Shown: positions 1 to 9,193 of the stretch, in pieces | Position numbering within the stretch: position 1 is the first letter of the stretch | Layout of the letters: the number at the start of each line of letters is the position of its first letter | Assembly: GCF_000152625.1 (NCBI RefSeq) | Contig: NZ_CH724156.1 | Coordinates: 814,966 to 878,965 of the forward strand | Origin: Roseovarius nubinhibens ISM | Lineage (GTDB): Bacteria; Pseudomonadota; Alphaproteobacteria; Rhodobacterales; Rhodobacteraceae | Direction of reading: 5' to 3' | Length of the DNA: 64,000 nt | Notes under the pieces: generated by a model | Told to the model about the DNA's origin: nothing | Databases searched by the model: none | What the model saw: the letters and a program-made list of their open reading frames with translations, nothing else | Made by a program: the position numbers and the translations under genes

Positions 1-952
1 GATCGAACGCCTGCGCATTGATCCCCAGCCGCGCACAGAGCCTCTCGGTCGCGGGCACCGGGCCGAGCCCCATCACCCGAGGCGCAAGCCCCGCACTCGC
101 CCCGCCCTCGATCCGCGCCAGCGGCGTGAGCCCATGCCGCTTGACCGCCGCCTCCGAGGCGAGGATCAGCGCCGCCGCCCCGTCATTGACCCCCGAGGCA
201 TTGCCCGCCGTGACCGTCCCGCCCTTGCGAAACGGGGTCGGCAGCGACGCCAGCTTCTCGAGGCTCGTCTCGCGCGGATGCTCGTCGCGTTCCACCTCCA
301 CCGCCGCACCCTTGCGCTGTGCGAGGCTCACCGGCGCGATCTCCTGGGCGAACCGCCCCGAGGCCTGCGCCGCCAGCGCCCGCTCCTGGCTTGCCAGCGC
401 AAAGGCATCCTGATCGGCGCGCGACACGCCACAGGCCTCGGCCACGTTCTCGGCCGTCTCCGGCATGCTGTCGATCCCGTATTGCGCCTCGATCGCCGGG
501 TTCACAAAGCGCCAGCCAATCGTCGTGTCGTAAATCTCGGCCCGCCGCGAATAGGCGGCCTCCGCCTTCGGCATCACCAAGGGCGCGCGGCTCATGCTCT
601 CGACACCGCCCGCGACAATGAGATCGGCCTCGCCCGCCCGGATGGCCCGCGCGCCGGTCATCACCGCATCCATCCCCGACCCGCAGAGCCGGTTGAGCGT
701 CAGCGCCGGCACGCTCTCGGGCAGCCCCGACAAGAGCACCGCCATCCGCGCCACATTGCGATTGTCCTCGCCCGCCTGATTGGCACAGCCAAGGATCACC
801 TCATCCACCGCCGCCCAGTCTAACTGCCCCTGCCGCGCCATCAGCGCCCGGAGCGGATGCGCCGCCAGATCGTCGGTCCGCACCCCCGCCAGCGCCCCAC
901 CATAGCGGCCAATCGGCGTCCGGATATAGTCGCAGACAAAGACCTCAGCCAT
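1..952 (-). CDS. Thiolase (3-oxoacyl/beta-ketoadipyl-CoA thiolase type), 3' end beyond window
   Basis: Only the first 317 residues are present; the gene runs off the left edge. The protein starts [19 protein letters not shown], a typical thiolase N-terminus, and [12 protein letters not shown] places the nucleophilic cysteine at residue 90. The downstream His and Cys motifs are outside the window. Among thiolases it most resembles PcaF/PaaJ-type enzymes that cleave 3-oxoadipyl-CoA, but that is an impression from reading. It lies 3 bp after the RidA gene and is the last visible gene of the minus-strand aryl-CoA operon, where it would perform the terminal thiolytic step of beta-oxidation. Confidence 0.9.
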   Translation of the reverse strand, partial: MAEVFVCDYIRTPIGRYGGALAGVRTDDLAAHPLRALMARQGQLDWAAVDEVILGCANQAGEDNRNVARMAVLLSGLPESVPALTLNRLCGSGMDAVMTGARAIRAGEADLIVAGGVESMSRAPLVMPKAEAAYSRRAEIYDTTIGWRFVNPAIEAQYGIDSMPETAENVAEACGVSRADQDAFALASQERALAAQASGRFAQEIAPVSLAQRKGAAVEVERDEHPRETSLEKLASLPTPFRKGGTVTAGNASGVNDGAAALILASEAAVKRHGLTPLARIEGGASAGLAPRVMGLGPVPATERLCARLGINAQAFD

Positions 953-955
953 GCC

Positions 956-1357
956 CTAGCCCCGCGCGATCTCGGCCGTGGCCTCGATCTCCAGCAACGC
1001 CTCATCCTCGACAAGCCCCGCCACGATGAGCATCGACATCGCCGGGAAATGCCGCCCCAGCACCTTGCGGTAGACCTCGCCCACCTCGCGCTGCCGGGCA
1101 AGATATTCCGCCTTGTCGATCACGAACCACGTGAGCCGGGTGATGTCGCCCACCTGCCCGCCGGCGGCCTCGACCACATCGACGATATTGCGCAAGGCCT
1201 GCTCCATCTGGCCGATGAAATCATGGCTCTCGAACACCTGATCCGCGGTCCAGCCGATCTGCCCGCCGACATAGAGCGTGCCGCTTTGCGACAGCACGCC
1301 ATTGGCATAGCCCTTGGCCGGTTTCCAGCCCTCGGGCTGGACAATCTCATGGGTCAT
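956..1357 (-). CDS. RidA/YjgF/UK114-family protein
   Basis: A 133-residue protein covering the whole Rid fold. I take the ATG at 1357 (MTHEIVQPEG) because the longer frame reaches back into the thioesterase gene and lacks family similarity there. Archetypal RidA hydrolyses enamine/imine intermediates and uses an arginine in a PARS-like motif. Here the equivalent stretch (about residues 105-109) reads PAMSM, so that arginine is replaced by methionine, pointing to another Rid subgroup. Its start overlaps the thioesterase end by 11 bp. In a pathway whose ring-reduced intermediate is an enamine, a role in releasing ammonia is attractive but inferred. Confidence 0.88.
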   Translation of the reverse strand: MTHEIVQPEGWKPAKGYANGVLSQSGTLYVGGQIGWTADQVFESHDFIGQMEQALRNIVDVVEAAGGQVGDITRLTWFVIDKAEYLARQREVGEVYRKVLGRHFPAMSMLIVAGLVEDEALLEIEATAEIARG

Positions 1358-1769
1358 CTTGCTCTCCAATATAGGGTAGAAATCTCTCGCGCAGCGGCCC
1401 ATCCCATGGCGCGGGCCGCCCTGCAGCATCGACATGGACAAGGGTCGACCGCGCGGTGAACCGCGCCTCCTCGCCCGCCCGCGCCCGCAGCTCGAAACTG
1501 GCGCTCGTCCGACCGAGCCGCATCACCCCGAGACTGATGTCGAGCATATCGCCATGCCGCGACGGCGCGTGAAATTGGGCTTCGGTCTGCACCGTCGGCA
1601 CCCCGGCGGTGACCAAGAGCCTCTCGAACGGCAGGCCAAGACATTCGGCGAAAAAGCTCTCGACCACATCATTCATCATCTCGAAATAGCGCGGATAGAA
1701 GACGATCCCCGCCGGGTCGCAATGTTTGAACATCACCTTCTGGGTATAGTGGAAGAGACGCGCGCTCAT
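1347..1769 (-). CDS. 4-hydroxybenzoyl-CoA thioesterase-like hotdog protein
   Basis: A 140-residue single hotdog-fold thioesterase. The start at 1769 (MSARLFHY) overlaps the CoA-ligase stop by 4 bp (ATGA), indicating translational coupling. The N-terminal motif FKHCDPAGIVFYPRYF matches the 4HBT family, whose catalytic acid is the Asp in DPAGIVFYP, here Asp18. The family hydrolyses aryl- or acyl-CoA esters. Within an aryl-CoA operon it could discharge dead-end CoA esters to recycle CoA, or hydrolyse a pathway product. In salicylyl-CoA pathways a comparable thioesterase releases gentisate, so its presence keeps that alternative open. Confidence 0.88.
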   Translation of the reverse strand: MSARLFHYTQKVMFKHCDPAGIVFYPRYFEMMNDVVESFFAECLGLPFERLLVTAGVPTVQTEAQFHAPSRHGDMLDISLGVMRLGRTSASFELRARAGEEARFTARSTLVHVDAAGRPAPWDGPLRERFLPYIGEQDDP

Positions 1770-3406
1770 GGCTTGCCCGCCGCCGCCTCGGCCTGCTGCT
1801 TGAGGATGAACCGCTGGATCTTGCCGGTAGCGGTCTTCGGCAGGCTGTCGCAGAACTTGACGCTGCGCGGGTATTTGAAGGGCGCAATGCTCGCCTTCAC
1901 ATGGTCCTGTAGCGCCTTGATGGTCTCGTCGCTCGCCGCCGCCGGATCGCAGAGCACCACATGCGCCTCGACGATATGGCCCCGCGCCACATCCGGCGCG
2001 CCGATCACCGCGCATTCCGACACCAAAGGATGCGCCAAAAGCGCCGCCTCGACCTCGGGCCCCGCGATATTATAGCCCGCCGAGACGATCATATCATCAT
2101 TGCGCGCCGCGAAATGAAGCCGGCCGTCCTCGTCCATCCAGAACGTGTCGCCGGTGATGTTCCAGCCGCCCTGCACATACTCCGCCTGCCGCGCATCGGC
2201 GAGATACCGACACCCCGTCGGCCCCCGCACCGCCAGCCGCCCGACCTCGCCGCGCGGCAGCTCCTGCCCTTCGGCATCAATCACCCGCGCCTCATAGCCC
2301 CGCACCGGCAGCCCGGTACAGGCGGGCGTGTGATCCTCGAAATGGTTCGACACAAAGATATGCAGCATCTCGGTCGCGCCAATCCCGTCGAGCAGCGGCT
2401 TGCCCGTCTTGCGCATCCAATCCTCATAGACCGGCGCCGGAAGCGTCTCGCCCGCCGACACCGCCGCGCGCAGCGACGACAGATCCGCCCCCTCCTCCAT
2501 CGCCGCCAACATCGCGCGATAGGCGGTGGGCGCGGTGAAACAGACCGTCGCCTTATACTTCTGGATGATCTCGATCATATTCGGCGGCGACGCGGTCTCG
2601 AGCAATGTCGCCGTCGCCCCAAAGCGCAGCGGAAACACCGCCAGCCCGCCCAGCCCAAAGGTAAAGGCCAGAGGCGGCGAACCGACGAACACATCCTCCT
2701 CCGTCACGCCCAGAACCTCTGCCGCATAGCCATCGGCAATGATCATCAGGTCGCGGTGAAAATGCATCGTGGCCTTCGGCGTCCCCGTCGTCCCCGAGGT
2801 GAACCCCAAGAGCGCCACATCATCCTGCGCCGTCTCGACCGCGTCGAACCGCACCGGCTTCTCCAGCGCCATCCGGTCGAGCTCGGCCTCGTGGTTCGAC
2901 GTGCCATCGAACCCGATGACATGTTTGAGAAACCGGCTCTCGGCGGCACAGGCCTCCATTTCTTCCATCAGCCGCGTGTCGCAGAGCGCGTGACTGATCT
3001 CGGCCTTGTCGACGATCTTGGCCAATTCCCCGGCCCGCAGCATCGGCATCGTGTTGACCACCACCGCCCCCGCCTTGGTCGCGGCGAGCCAACAGGCCAC
3101 CATCGCCGGATTATTGGCCGACCGGATCAGCACCCGGTTGCCCGGCACCACGCCCAGATCCTCGACCAGCACATGCGCCAGCCGGTTGGTCCAGTCGGTC
3201 AACTCCTTATAGGTCCGCCGCCGCCCATTGCCGATGAGCGCAGTGTGATCGCCAAACCCCTTGGCCACCATCGCATCGGTCAGTTCCACCCCGGCGTTGA
3301 GCCGCTCGGGATAGTCAAACCCCTCGAGCAGCAGATCGGGCCAGCTCTCTTCGGGCGGCAGGTTATCGCGGGCGAAGGTGTCGAGATGCGCGCTTGCCAT
3401 CATCAT
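1766..3406 (-). CDS. Aryl-CoA ligase (2-aminobenzoate/benzoate-CoA ligase type)
   Basis: A 546-residue member of the AMP-forming acyl-CoA synthetase family, near the 520-550 usual for benzoate-CoA ligases. The phosphate-binding loop GFTSGTTGTPKA lies at about 201-212, an adenylate motif GIGATEMLHIF at about 350, and TGKIQR with the C-terminal catalytic lysine near 530. Three consecutive ATG codons start the frame; the first (3404-3406) has GGGAGG suitably upstream. It should activate an aromatic acid with ATP and CoA. The neighbouring monooxygenase/reductase fusion makes anthranilate the favoured substrate. It follows the acyl-CoA dehydrogenase after a 145-bp gap, the largest inside this operon. 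Confidence 0.9.
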   Translation of the reverse strand: MMMASAHLDTFARDNLPPEESWPDLLLEGFDYPERLNAGVELTDAMVAKGFGDHTALIGNGRRRTYKELTDWTNRLAHVLVEDLGVVPGNRVLIRSANNPAMVACWLAATKAGAVVVNTMPMLRAGELAKIVDKAEISHALCDTRLMEEMEACAAESRFLKHVIGFDGTSNHEAELDRMALEKPVRFDAVETAQDDVALLGFTSGTTGTPKATMHFHRDLMIIADGYAAEVLGVTEEDVFVGSPPLAFTFGLGGLAVFPLRFGATATLLETASPPNMIEIIQKYKATVCFTAPTAYRAMLAAMEEGADLSSLRAAVSAGETLPAPVYEDWMRKTGKPLLDGIGATEMLHIFVSNHFEDHTPACTGLPVRGYEARVIDAEGQELPRGEVGRLAVRGPTGCRYLADARQAEYVQGGWNITGDTFWMDEDGRLHFAARNDDMIVSAGYNIAGPEVEAALLAHPLVSECAVIGAPDVARGHIVEAHVVLCDPAAASDETIKALQDHVKASIAPFKYPRSVKFCDSLPKTATGKIQRFILKQQAEAAAGKP

Positions 3407-3551
3407 GCCGATCCCTCCCGCCCTATGCTGCCGGGACAGACCCGGCCAAATCGATTCCGTCTCATCGAGACCTCTCCTGTTGCTACGTCTCCCCGCCGCC
3501 GCGCCGCGCCTTCTGGCGTCTCATCGCGAGGACGGGCCGTTTCCCCTGCGC

Positions 3552-4709
3552 CTACCGCGCGTCGAGCGCCTGCCGCGCGATGATCACCCGCTGCACATCC
3601 GACGCCCCCTCGTAGATGCGCAGCGCCCGGATCTCGCGATAGAGCCGCTCCACCACCGCGCCCGACCGCACCCCATCGCCGCCATGCAACTGCACCGCGC
3701 GGTCGATGACCTTCTGCGCCTGTTCGGTGGAAAAGAGCTTGGCCATCGCCGCCTCGCGGGTGACCCGCGCCGCGCCGCTATCCTTGGCCCAGGCCGCCCG
3801 ATAGACGAGCAGCGCGCTGGCATCTATATCGAGCGCCATATCGGCAATATGCCCCTGCACCATCTGCAACTCGGCCAAGGGCGCACCCTGCACATGACGC
3901 TTGCGGACCCGGTCCAGGCTCTCGTCGAGCGCCCGGCGCGCAAAACCCAGCGCCGCCGCGGCCACCGTCGACCGGAACACATCGAGCACCGACATGGCGA
4001 TCTTGAACCCCTCGCCGGGCTTGCCGATCATGGCACTCACCGGAATGCGGCACTCGGTGAAACGCAAGGTTGCCAGAGGATGCGGCGCGATGGTCTCGAG
4101 CCGCTCGCTCACCTCGAACCCCGGCAGCCCCGCAGGCACCACAAAGGCCGAAAGCCCCTTCGCCCCCGGCATATCCTCACTGCGCGCAAACAGCGTGTAT
4201 ACCGACGCGATACCGCCATTGGAAATCCAGGTCTTTTCGCCGTTGAGAATGTAGTCATCGCCATCGCGCGTGGCCGTCATGGTCGAGTTCGCCACATCCG
4301 ACCCCGAAGCCGGCTCGGTCAGCGCAAAGGCAGAAATCGCCTCGCCCCGCCGCACCAGCGGCAGCCATTCCTCGCGCTGCGCCCGGGTCCCGAAAAGCGA
4401 CAGCGCCCCGGTACCAAGCCCCTGCATCGCAAAGGCAAAATCCGCCAGCCCATCATGCCGCGCCAAGGTCTCGCGGATCAGGCAGAGCCGCCGCACATCG
4501 AGCCGCCCGTCAGGCTCTGCCGGGTCCACGGCGGCATGGTTCAACCACCCCGCTTTGCCCAGCGCCGCCACCAGCGCCCGACAGGCCGCATCGGTGTCGC
4601 CATGGTCGATCCCGCCCAGCTCTGACGCCGCCCAATCGTCGAGTTTCCGTGCCATTTCAGCATGTTCAGCCTCGAAAAACGGCCAGGAGAGAAAGCTCTG
4701 ATCCGCCAT
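3552..4709 (-). CDS. Acyl-CoA dehydrogenase family protein
   Basis: A 385-residue FAD-dependent acyl-CoA dehydrogenase of normal length. The FAD/substrate segment [14 protein letters not shown] and the motif KTWISNGG are present, and the C-terminal [10 protein letters not shown] carries the family's catalytic glutamate. I use the ATG at 4709, which overlaps the crotonase stop (TGATG); a TTG one codon earlier is possible. It would introduce the alpha-beta double bond into a CoA ester of the ring-cleavage route. Codons for GGIASVYT near 4200-4221 include rare GGT and GTA forms that create one copy of the 11-bp repeat described separately. Confidence 0.92.
   Translation of the reverse strand: MADQSFLSWPFFEAEHAEMARKLDDWAASELGGIDHGDTDAACRALVAALGKAGWLNHAAVDPAEPDGRLDVRRLCLIRETLARHDGLADFAFAMQGLGTGALSLFGTRAQREEWLPLVRRGEAISAFALTEPASGSDVANSTMTATRDGDDYILNGEKTWISNGGIASVYTLFARSEDMPGAKGLSAFVVPAGLPGFEVSERLETIAPHPLATLRFTECRIPVSAMIGKPGEGFKIAMSVLDVFRSTVAAAALGFARRALDESLDRVRKRHVQGAPLAELQMVQGHIADMALDIDASALLVYRAAWAKDSGAARVTREAAMAKLFSTEQAQKVIDRAVQLHGGDGVRSGAVVERLYREIRALRIYEGASDVQRVIIARQALDAR
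4200..4221. repeat. Two units of the 11-bp phased repeat inside the acyl-CoA dehydrogenase gene
   Basis: Reading the + strand, TACCGACGCGA is followed directly by TACCGCCATTG. The first unit is identical to one at 10637-10647. The sequence encodes part of a conserved protein segment on the minus strand, so this copy is the weakest of the five and could be chance. Confidence 0.35.
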
Positions 4710-5509
4710 CAATCGCCCTCGAACACCGGGGTTTCCTTGGCCACAAAGGCCCGGTACGCCCGCTCGAAATCCGCCGTCTGCATACAGATCGCCTGCGCCT
4801 GCGCCTCGGCCTCGATCGCCTGTTCAATCGACATCGACCATTCCTGCGCCAGCATGGTCTTGGTCATCATATGCCCGAAATTCGGCCCCCGGCCGATCCG
4901 TTCCGCCAGCTCCCGCGCCGCCCCGTCAAGGTCATCCGCCGCCACGACCCGGTTGTAAAACCCCCAGGCCGCGCCTTCCTCGGCGCTCATCGACCGCCCG
5001 GTATAAAGAAGCTCTGCCGCCCGCCCCTGCCCGATGATCCGGGGCAGGATGGCACAGGCCCCCATGTCACAGCCGGCAAGCCCGACACGGGTAAAGAGAA
5101 AGGCGCATTTCGCCTCCGGCGTGCCAATCCGCAGGTCCGAGGCCATGGCGATAATCGCGCCCGCGCCAACGCAGATCCCGTCAATCGCCGCAATGATCGG
5201 CTTGCCGCAATTGACCATCGCCTTGACCAGATCGCCGGTCATCCGGGTAAAGGCCAGAAGCTCCTTCATGCTCATCTTGGTGAGCGGCCCGATGATGTCA
5301 TGCACATCGCCGCCCGAGCTGAAATTGCCCCCGTTCGAGGCAAAGACCACCGCCGTCACGTCATCGGCATAGCTCAGGTCGCGGAACCAATCGCGCAGCT
5401 CGGCATAGCTGTCAAAGGTCAGCGGGTTCTTGCGCTCGGGCCGGTCCAGCGACACGGTCGCGATCCCATCTTCGATCTCGCAACGGAAATGGCGGACATC
5501 ACTGCGCAT
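4709..5509 (-). CDS. Enoyl-CoA hydratase/isomerase (crotonase) family protein
   Basis: A 266-residue crotonase-fold protein. The oxyanion-hole segments [11 protein letters not shown] and [19 protein letters not shown] are clear. At the positions where classical enoyl-CoA hydratases carry two catalytic glutamates, this protein reads [16 protein letters not shown], with no matching glutamates by eye, so it may be an isomerase, ring hydrolase or atypical hydratase. It begins 3 bp after the MarR gene ends, and its stop overlaps the acyl-CoA dehydrogenase start. In this operon it would process a cyclic or unsaturated CoA ester. The family call is secure, the reaction is not. Confidence 0.88.
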   Translation of the reverse strand: MRSDVRHFRCEIEDGIATVSLDRPERKNPLTFDSYAELRDWFRDLSYADDVTAVVFASNGGNFSSGGDVHDIIGPLTKMSMKELLAFTRMTGDLVKAMVNCGKPIIAAIDGICVGAGAIIAMASDLRIGTPEAKCAFLFTRVGLAGCDMGACAILPRIIGQGRAAELLYTGRSMSAEEGAAWGFYNRVVAADDLDGAARELAERIGRGPNFGHMMTKTMLAQEWSMSIEQAIEAEAQAQAICMQTADFERAYRAFVAKETPVFEGD

Positions 5510-5512
5510 GGC

Positions 5513-5989
5513 CTAGCTCTCCCGCTCGCCGAGACTGGCGACAAGCCCATCGAGACGCGCGGCAATATCGGCGCATTCATCCGGGCTGAACCCGGCCAGC
5601 ATCTCGTCGATCCACGCCTCATGCGCTGCCGCCTGCGCCGCGAACTCTTCCTGCCCGCGCTTGGTCAGCCGCACCATCGAGGCCCGCCGATCCCCCGGCA
5701 CCGGCACCCGCACCACCGCGCCATCCTGCGCCAGCCGGTCGACGATGCCCGTGACATTGCCGTTCGACACCCGAAGCACGCCCGAAAGCTGGCTCATCTT
5801 GAGCCCCTCTTCATAGCGCGACAGCGCCGCCATCACGTCAAAGCGCGGCAGCGTCGAGGCAAATTCCTGCCGCAGCTTTTCGCGCAGCTCGCTTTCAATG
5901 ATCCGGCTGGTTTTCAAAAACCGCAGCCAGAGCCGCAGCCGCGCCTTCGACGCGGCCTCTTCAGAACGCTGTTCAGGTTGAATACTCAT
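5513..5989 (-). CDS. MarR-family transcriptional regulator
   Basis: A 158-residue MarR-type winged helix-turn-helix protein. The DNA-binding part spans roughly residues 50-115, including LSGVLRVSNGNVTGIVDRL (recognition helix) and the wing motif VPGDRRASMVRLT. The ATG at 5989 overlaps the SDR stop (ATGA); the frame extending upstream to 6055 is inside the SDR gene. Related MarR regulators of aryl-CoA pathways are repressors released by the CoA-ester intermediate. Here the regulator sits inside the operon, and the inverted repeat at 9092-9122 is the obvious candidate operator, giving autoregulation. The ligand is unknown. Confidence 0.92.
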   Translation of the reverse strand: MSIQPEQRSEEAASKARLRLWLRFLKTSRIIESELREKLRQEFASTLPRFDVMAALSRYEEGLKMSQLSGVLRVSNGNVTGIVDRLAQDGAVVRVPVPGDRRASMVRLTKRGQEEFAAQAAAHEAWIDEMLAGFSPDECADIAARLDGLVASLGERES

Positions 5990-6729
5990 ATTTCCCCTCC
6001 AGAAAGGCTTAACGCATGACCATTGACCGACCGCGCCGCCTCTGAACACAGCCAAAGCGCCGTGCCCGCGACCTCGTCGGTTTGCACAAATCTCTTTTGC
6101 GGATTGCCCCGTTGCAGCGATTTCGCCGCCTCCTCAGGGCTCATCCCGGTTTTCTCCACGATGGTCTCGATCGACCGCTCAAGCATCGGCGTCTCGACAA
6201 AGCTGGGGCAGATCGCATTGACCGTGATCCCCAGCGGCGCAAGCTCCATCGCCAGCGCCCGGGTGAGGCCGACAACCCCGTGTTTCGCCGCCACATAGCC
6301 CGCGACATAGGGATAGCCCTTGAGCCCCGCGGTCGAGGCCACGGCAATCATCCGGCCCCAGCCCGCCGATTTCATATCCGGCAGCGCTGCCTGCCAGGTG
6401 TTGAACACGCCGGTGATATTGACCGCCAGCATCGCCTCCAGGCTCTCGGCGCGCATCCGGGCAAAGGGCTCGCTCTCGGCCGCGCCCGCATTGGCCACCG
6501 CCACCGTCACCGGCCCGCGCTTGGCCCGCGCCGCCGCAAAGGCCGCCTGCACCGCCGCCGCATCGGTCACGTCGCAAATCTCATAGGGCAGGCCCTGCGC
6601 CTTGAGAGGTGCCTCGCGCCGACCCAGGATGGTGACCTCGGCGCCCGCCTCGGCAAAGGCCCGCGCCGTCTCGGCCCCGACGCCTGTGCCGCCGCCCGTC
6701 ACCACCACATGCCGCGCCGCGCCGCTCAT
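5986..6729 (-). CDS. Short-chain dehydrogenase/reductase (SDR)
   Basis: A 247-residue classical SDR. The Rossmann motif [12 protein letters not shown] is near residue 12, the NAG motif (VANAGAAE) near 85, and catalytic Ser (VASTAG) and YxxxK ([11 protein letters not shown]) lie near 135-160. The ATG at 6729 overlaps the end of the fused monooxygenase gene by 4 bp, so it is read from the same message. It likely oxidises a 3-hydroxyacyl-CoA or reduces a ring ketone made by the upstream enzyme. The operon therefore carries an SDR while the divergent unit carries a second, HADH-type dehydrogenase. Confidence 0.92.
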   Translation of the reverse strand: MSGAARHVVVTGGGTGVGAETARAFAEAGAEVTILGRREAPLKAQGLPYEICDVTDAAAVQAAFAAARAKRGPVTVAVANAGAAESEPFARMRAESLEAMLAVNITGVFNTWQAALPDMKSAGWGRMIAVASTAGLKGYPYVAGYVAAKHGVVGLTRALAMELAPLGITVNAICPSFVETPMLERSIETIVEKTGMSPEEAAKSLQRGNPQKRFVQTDEVAGTALWLCSEAARSVNGHALSLSGGEI

Positions 6730-9020
6730 ACCTTGCCCACCATCTCTGCCTGCCGATCCGCCAGCCGCCACGCCTGATCGCGCCCCGCCGCATAGGGCTT
6801 GGGCCAGCTCTCCTGCCGATCGCCAAGATCGCTCGCCGCGCGCAGCGTCCAATAGGGATCCGCCAGATGCGGCCGCGCCAGACAGACAAGATCCGCCCGC
6901 CCCGCCATCAGGATCGAATTGACGTGATCCGCCTCATAGATATTGCCCACCGCCATGGTCGCGATCCCCGTCTCGTTGCGGATACGGTCCGAGAACGGCG
7001 TCTGGAACATCCGGCCATAGACCGGCTCGGCCTCCGGCGTGGTCTGCCCGGCCGAGACGTCAATGATATCCGCCCCCGCCGCATGAAAGCGCCGCGCGAT
7101 CTCGACCGCGTCATCGGGCGTCACCCCCGCCTCCCCGACCCAGTCATTGGCCGAAATCCGCACCGACATCGGCTTGTCCTCAGGCCAGGCCGCCCGCATC
7201 GCCGCAAACACCTCGAGCGGATAGCGCATCCGGTTCTCGAGACTGCCGCCATACTTGTCCGTCCGCACATTCGACACCGGCGAAATGAAGGACGAGATGA
7301 GATAACCATGCGCCGCGTGCAGCTCGATCATGTCGAACCCGGCCCGCGCCGCCATCTCGGTGCTGGCAACAAAGGCATCCCGCACCGCATCCATATCCTC
7401 GCGGGTCATCTCGCGCGGCGTCGCATTGCCCGCCGACCAGGGCAGGGCCGAGGCCGAGAGAATACCCCAACTCCCGGTCTCGAGAGGCTGATCCATCCCC
7501 TCCCAGCCGACCCGCGTCGATCCCTTGCGCCCCGAATGGCCGATCTGGCAACAGATCTTGGCCTCCGTCTCGGCATGCACAAACCCGGTGAGCCGCGCCC
7601 AGGCCGCCTCATGCTCCGGCGCGTAGAGACCGGGGCAGCCCGGCGTGATCCGCCCCTCCGGGCTCACACAGGTCATCTCGGTATAGACGAGCCCCGCACC
7701 GCCCTTGGCCCGCTCGCCGTAATGCACGAGATGCCAATCTGTGGGACAGCCATCGACCGCCTTGTACTGCGCCATGGGCGACACCACGATCCGGTTGCGC
7801 AGCGCCATGTCGCGCAGGCGATAGGGCGCAAACATCGGTGCCCGCACCGGCGCGCCCTTGGCCACCCCGGCCGCCTCCTGAAACCACCGCTCGGCACTTT
7901 GCAGCCACGCCGGATCCCGCTCGCGCAGATTCTCATGGCTGATCCGCTGCGACCGCGTCAGCAGCGAATAGTTGAGCTGCACGGGATCGAGATGCAGATA
8001 ACGCTCCACATCCTCGAACCATTCCACCGAATTGCGCGCCGCCGATTGCAGCCGCAACACTTCGAGCCGCCGCTCGTCCTCATAGCGCGCAAAGGCCGCC
8101 TCAAGGCTCTCTTCCCGCGCGATATACTCCGACAGGGCAATCGCGCTTTCCAGCGCCAGCTTGGTCCCCGACCCGATCGAGAAATGCGCCGTCGCCGCCG
8201 CATCCCCCAAGAGCACCACATTCTCATGGCTCCACGCCTCACAGAGCACCCGGGGAAACCGCAGCCAGGCCGAGCCGCGAATATGGTTGGCATTGGTCAT
8301 CAACGCATGACCGCCAAGATGCTCGGCAAAGATCTCCTGACAGATTTCGATGCTCTCCTGCTGGCTCTTCTCGCCGAACCCATAGGCATCGAAGGTCGCC
8401 TGACTGCATTCCACGATGAAGGTCGCCGTCTCGGCATCGAACTGATAGGCATGCGCCCAGAGCCAGCCCTTGTCGGTCTCTTCAAAGATAAAGGTAAAGG
8501 CATCGTCAAACTTCTGATGGGTGCCCATCCAGACAAACTGACAGAGGCGCTGATCCACATCCGGCTTGAACGCCTCGGCAAATTCCATCCGCGTCTTGGA
8601 GTTGAGCCCATCCGCCGCCACCACGACATCATACTCGGCCTTATACTCCGACGCCGCGCCGACCTCGGTCTCAAACCGCATATCGACGCCAAGCTCGCGC
8701 GCCCGCTCCTGCAGGATCAACAACAGCCGTTTGCGCCCGATCCCGCAGAACCCATGCCCGGTCGACAGCATCTTCTGCCCCCGGTGATGCACCGCGATAT
8801 CGTCCCAATAGGCGAAATGATCGCGGATCACCGCGGCGCTTTTTGCGTCATTTTCCGCAAGGTTATCAAGCGTCTCATCCGACAGGACCACGCCCCAGCC
8901 AAAGGTGTCATCGGCCCGGTTGCGCTCGAACAGGGTGATCTCGGCCTCGGGCTGACGCAGCTTCATCGAGATCGCAAAATAAAGCCCCGCAGGACCGCCG
9001 CCCAATACCGCTATTCGCAT
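6726..9020 (-). CDS. abmA: Fused flavin monooxygenase/Old Yellow Enzyme: 2-aminobenzoyl-CoA monooxygenase/reductase type
   Basis: A 764-residue two-domain flavoprotein. Residues 1 to about 375 are a salicylate-hydroxylase-like FAD monooxygenase ([11 protein letters not shown] at 7-17; [16 protein letters not shown] near 280). Residues about 390-755 are an Old Yellow Enzyme NADH:flavin oxidoreductase ([40 protein letters not shown]). This architecture is known from Azoarcus evansii 2-aminobenzoyl-CoA monooxygenase/reductase, which hydroxylates and then dearomatises anthraniloyl-CoA. It is also annotated as bifunctional salicylyl-CoA 5-hydroxylase/oxidoreductase. I chose ATG 9020 (MRIAVLGGG); upstream residues lack family character. 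First gene of the minus operon. Confidence 0.88.
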   Translation of the reverse strand: MRIAVLGGGPAGLYFAISMKLRQPEAEITLFERNRADDTFGWGVVLSDETLDNLAENDAKSAAVIRDHFAYWDDIAVHHRGQKMLSTGHGFCGIGRKRLLLILQERARELGVDMRFETEVGAASEYKAEYDVVVAADGLNSKTRMEFAEAFKPDVDQRLCQFVWMGTHQKFDDAFTFIFEETDKGWLWAHAYQFDAETATFIVECSQATFDAYGFGEKSQQESIEICQEIFAEHLGGHALMTNANHIRGSAWLRFPRVLCEAWSHENVVLLGDAAATAHFSIGSGTKLALESAIALSEYIAREESLEAAFARYEDERRLEVLRLQSAARNSVEWFEDVERYLHLDPVQLNYSLLTRSQRISHENLRERDPAWLQSAERWFQEAAGVAKGAPVRAPMFAPYRLRDMALRNRIVVSPMAQYKAVDGCPTDWHLVHYGERAKGGAGLVYTEMTCVSPEGRITPGCPGLYAPEHEAAWARLTGFVHAETEAKICCQIGHSGRKGSTRVGWEGMDQPLETGSWGILSASALPWSAGNATPREMTREDMDAVRDAFVASTEMAARAGFDMIELHAAHGYLISSFISPVSNVRTDKYGGSLENRMRYPLEVFAAMRAAWPEDKPMSVRISANDWVGEAGVTPDDAVEIARRFHAAGADIIDVSAGQTTPEAEPVYGRMFQTPFSDRIRNETGIATMAVGNIYEADHVNSILMAGRADLVCLARPHLADPYWTLRAASDLGDRQESWPKPYAAGRDQAWRLADRQAEMVGKV

Positions 9021-9091
9021 CTGTCCAAGCCTCCCCGTTCGGCCCCCGGTCTCACCGGGCTTGCCGACCAGCTTAGGCCGCACGGGTCGTT

Positions 9092-9122
9092 ATTTCAAGC
9101 TAATATTATTTAGGCTTGAAAT
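9092..9122. promoter_or_regulatory. Inverted-repeat operator between divergent aryl-CoA operons
   Basis: Perfect 9-bp arms ATTTCAAGC (9092-9100) and GCTTGAAAT (9114-9122) flank an AT-rich 13-bp core. The centre at 9107 is exactly 87 bp from each of the two divergent start codons (9020 and 9194). An AT-rich palindrome of this size in GC-rich DNA suits a MarR dimer; the MarR gene at 5513-5989 is the likely partner. No dependable -10 and -35 pair could be assigned. Confidence 0.7.
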
Positions 9123-9193
9123 ATATTCCTCCCGGCCCTAGCCTGATCTCATAGAGACCCGCCCAAATTGGCACATAAACGGAAGGCTCCCAA

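Noticed and set aside
5986-6055. Longer N-terminus for the MarR regulator starting at 6055
   Set aside because: The extra 22 residues lie inside the SDR gene and do not resemble MarR proteins; the ATG at 5989 overlapping the SDR stop is typical of coupled genes.
6867-9113. Long open frame on the + strand opposite the fused monooxygenase gene
   Set aside because: It is antisense to a gene with clear motifs, is Arg/His/Pro-rich as expected from GC-rich codon shadows, and has no recognisable domain.
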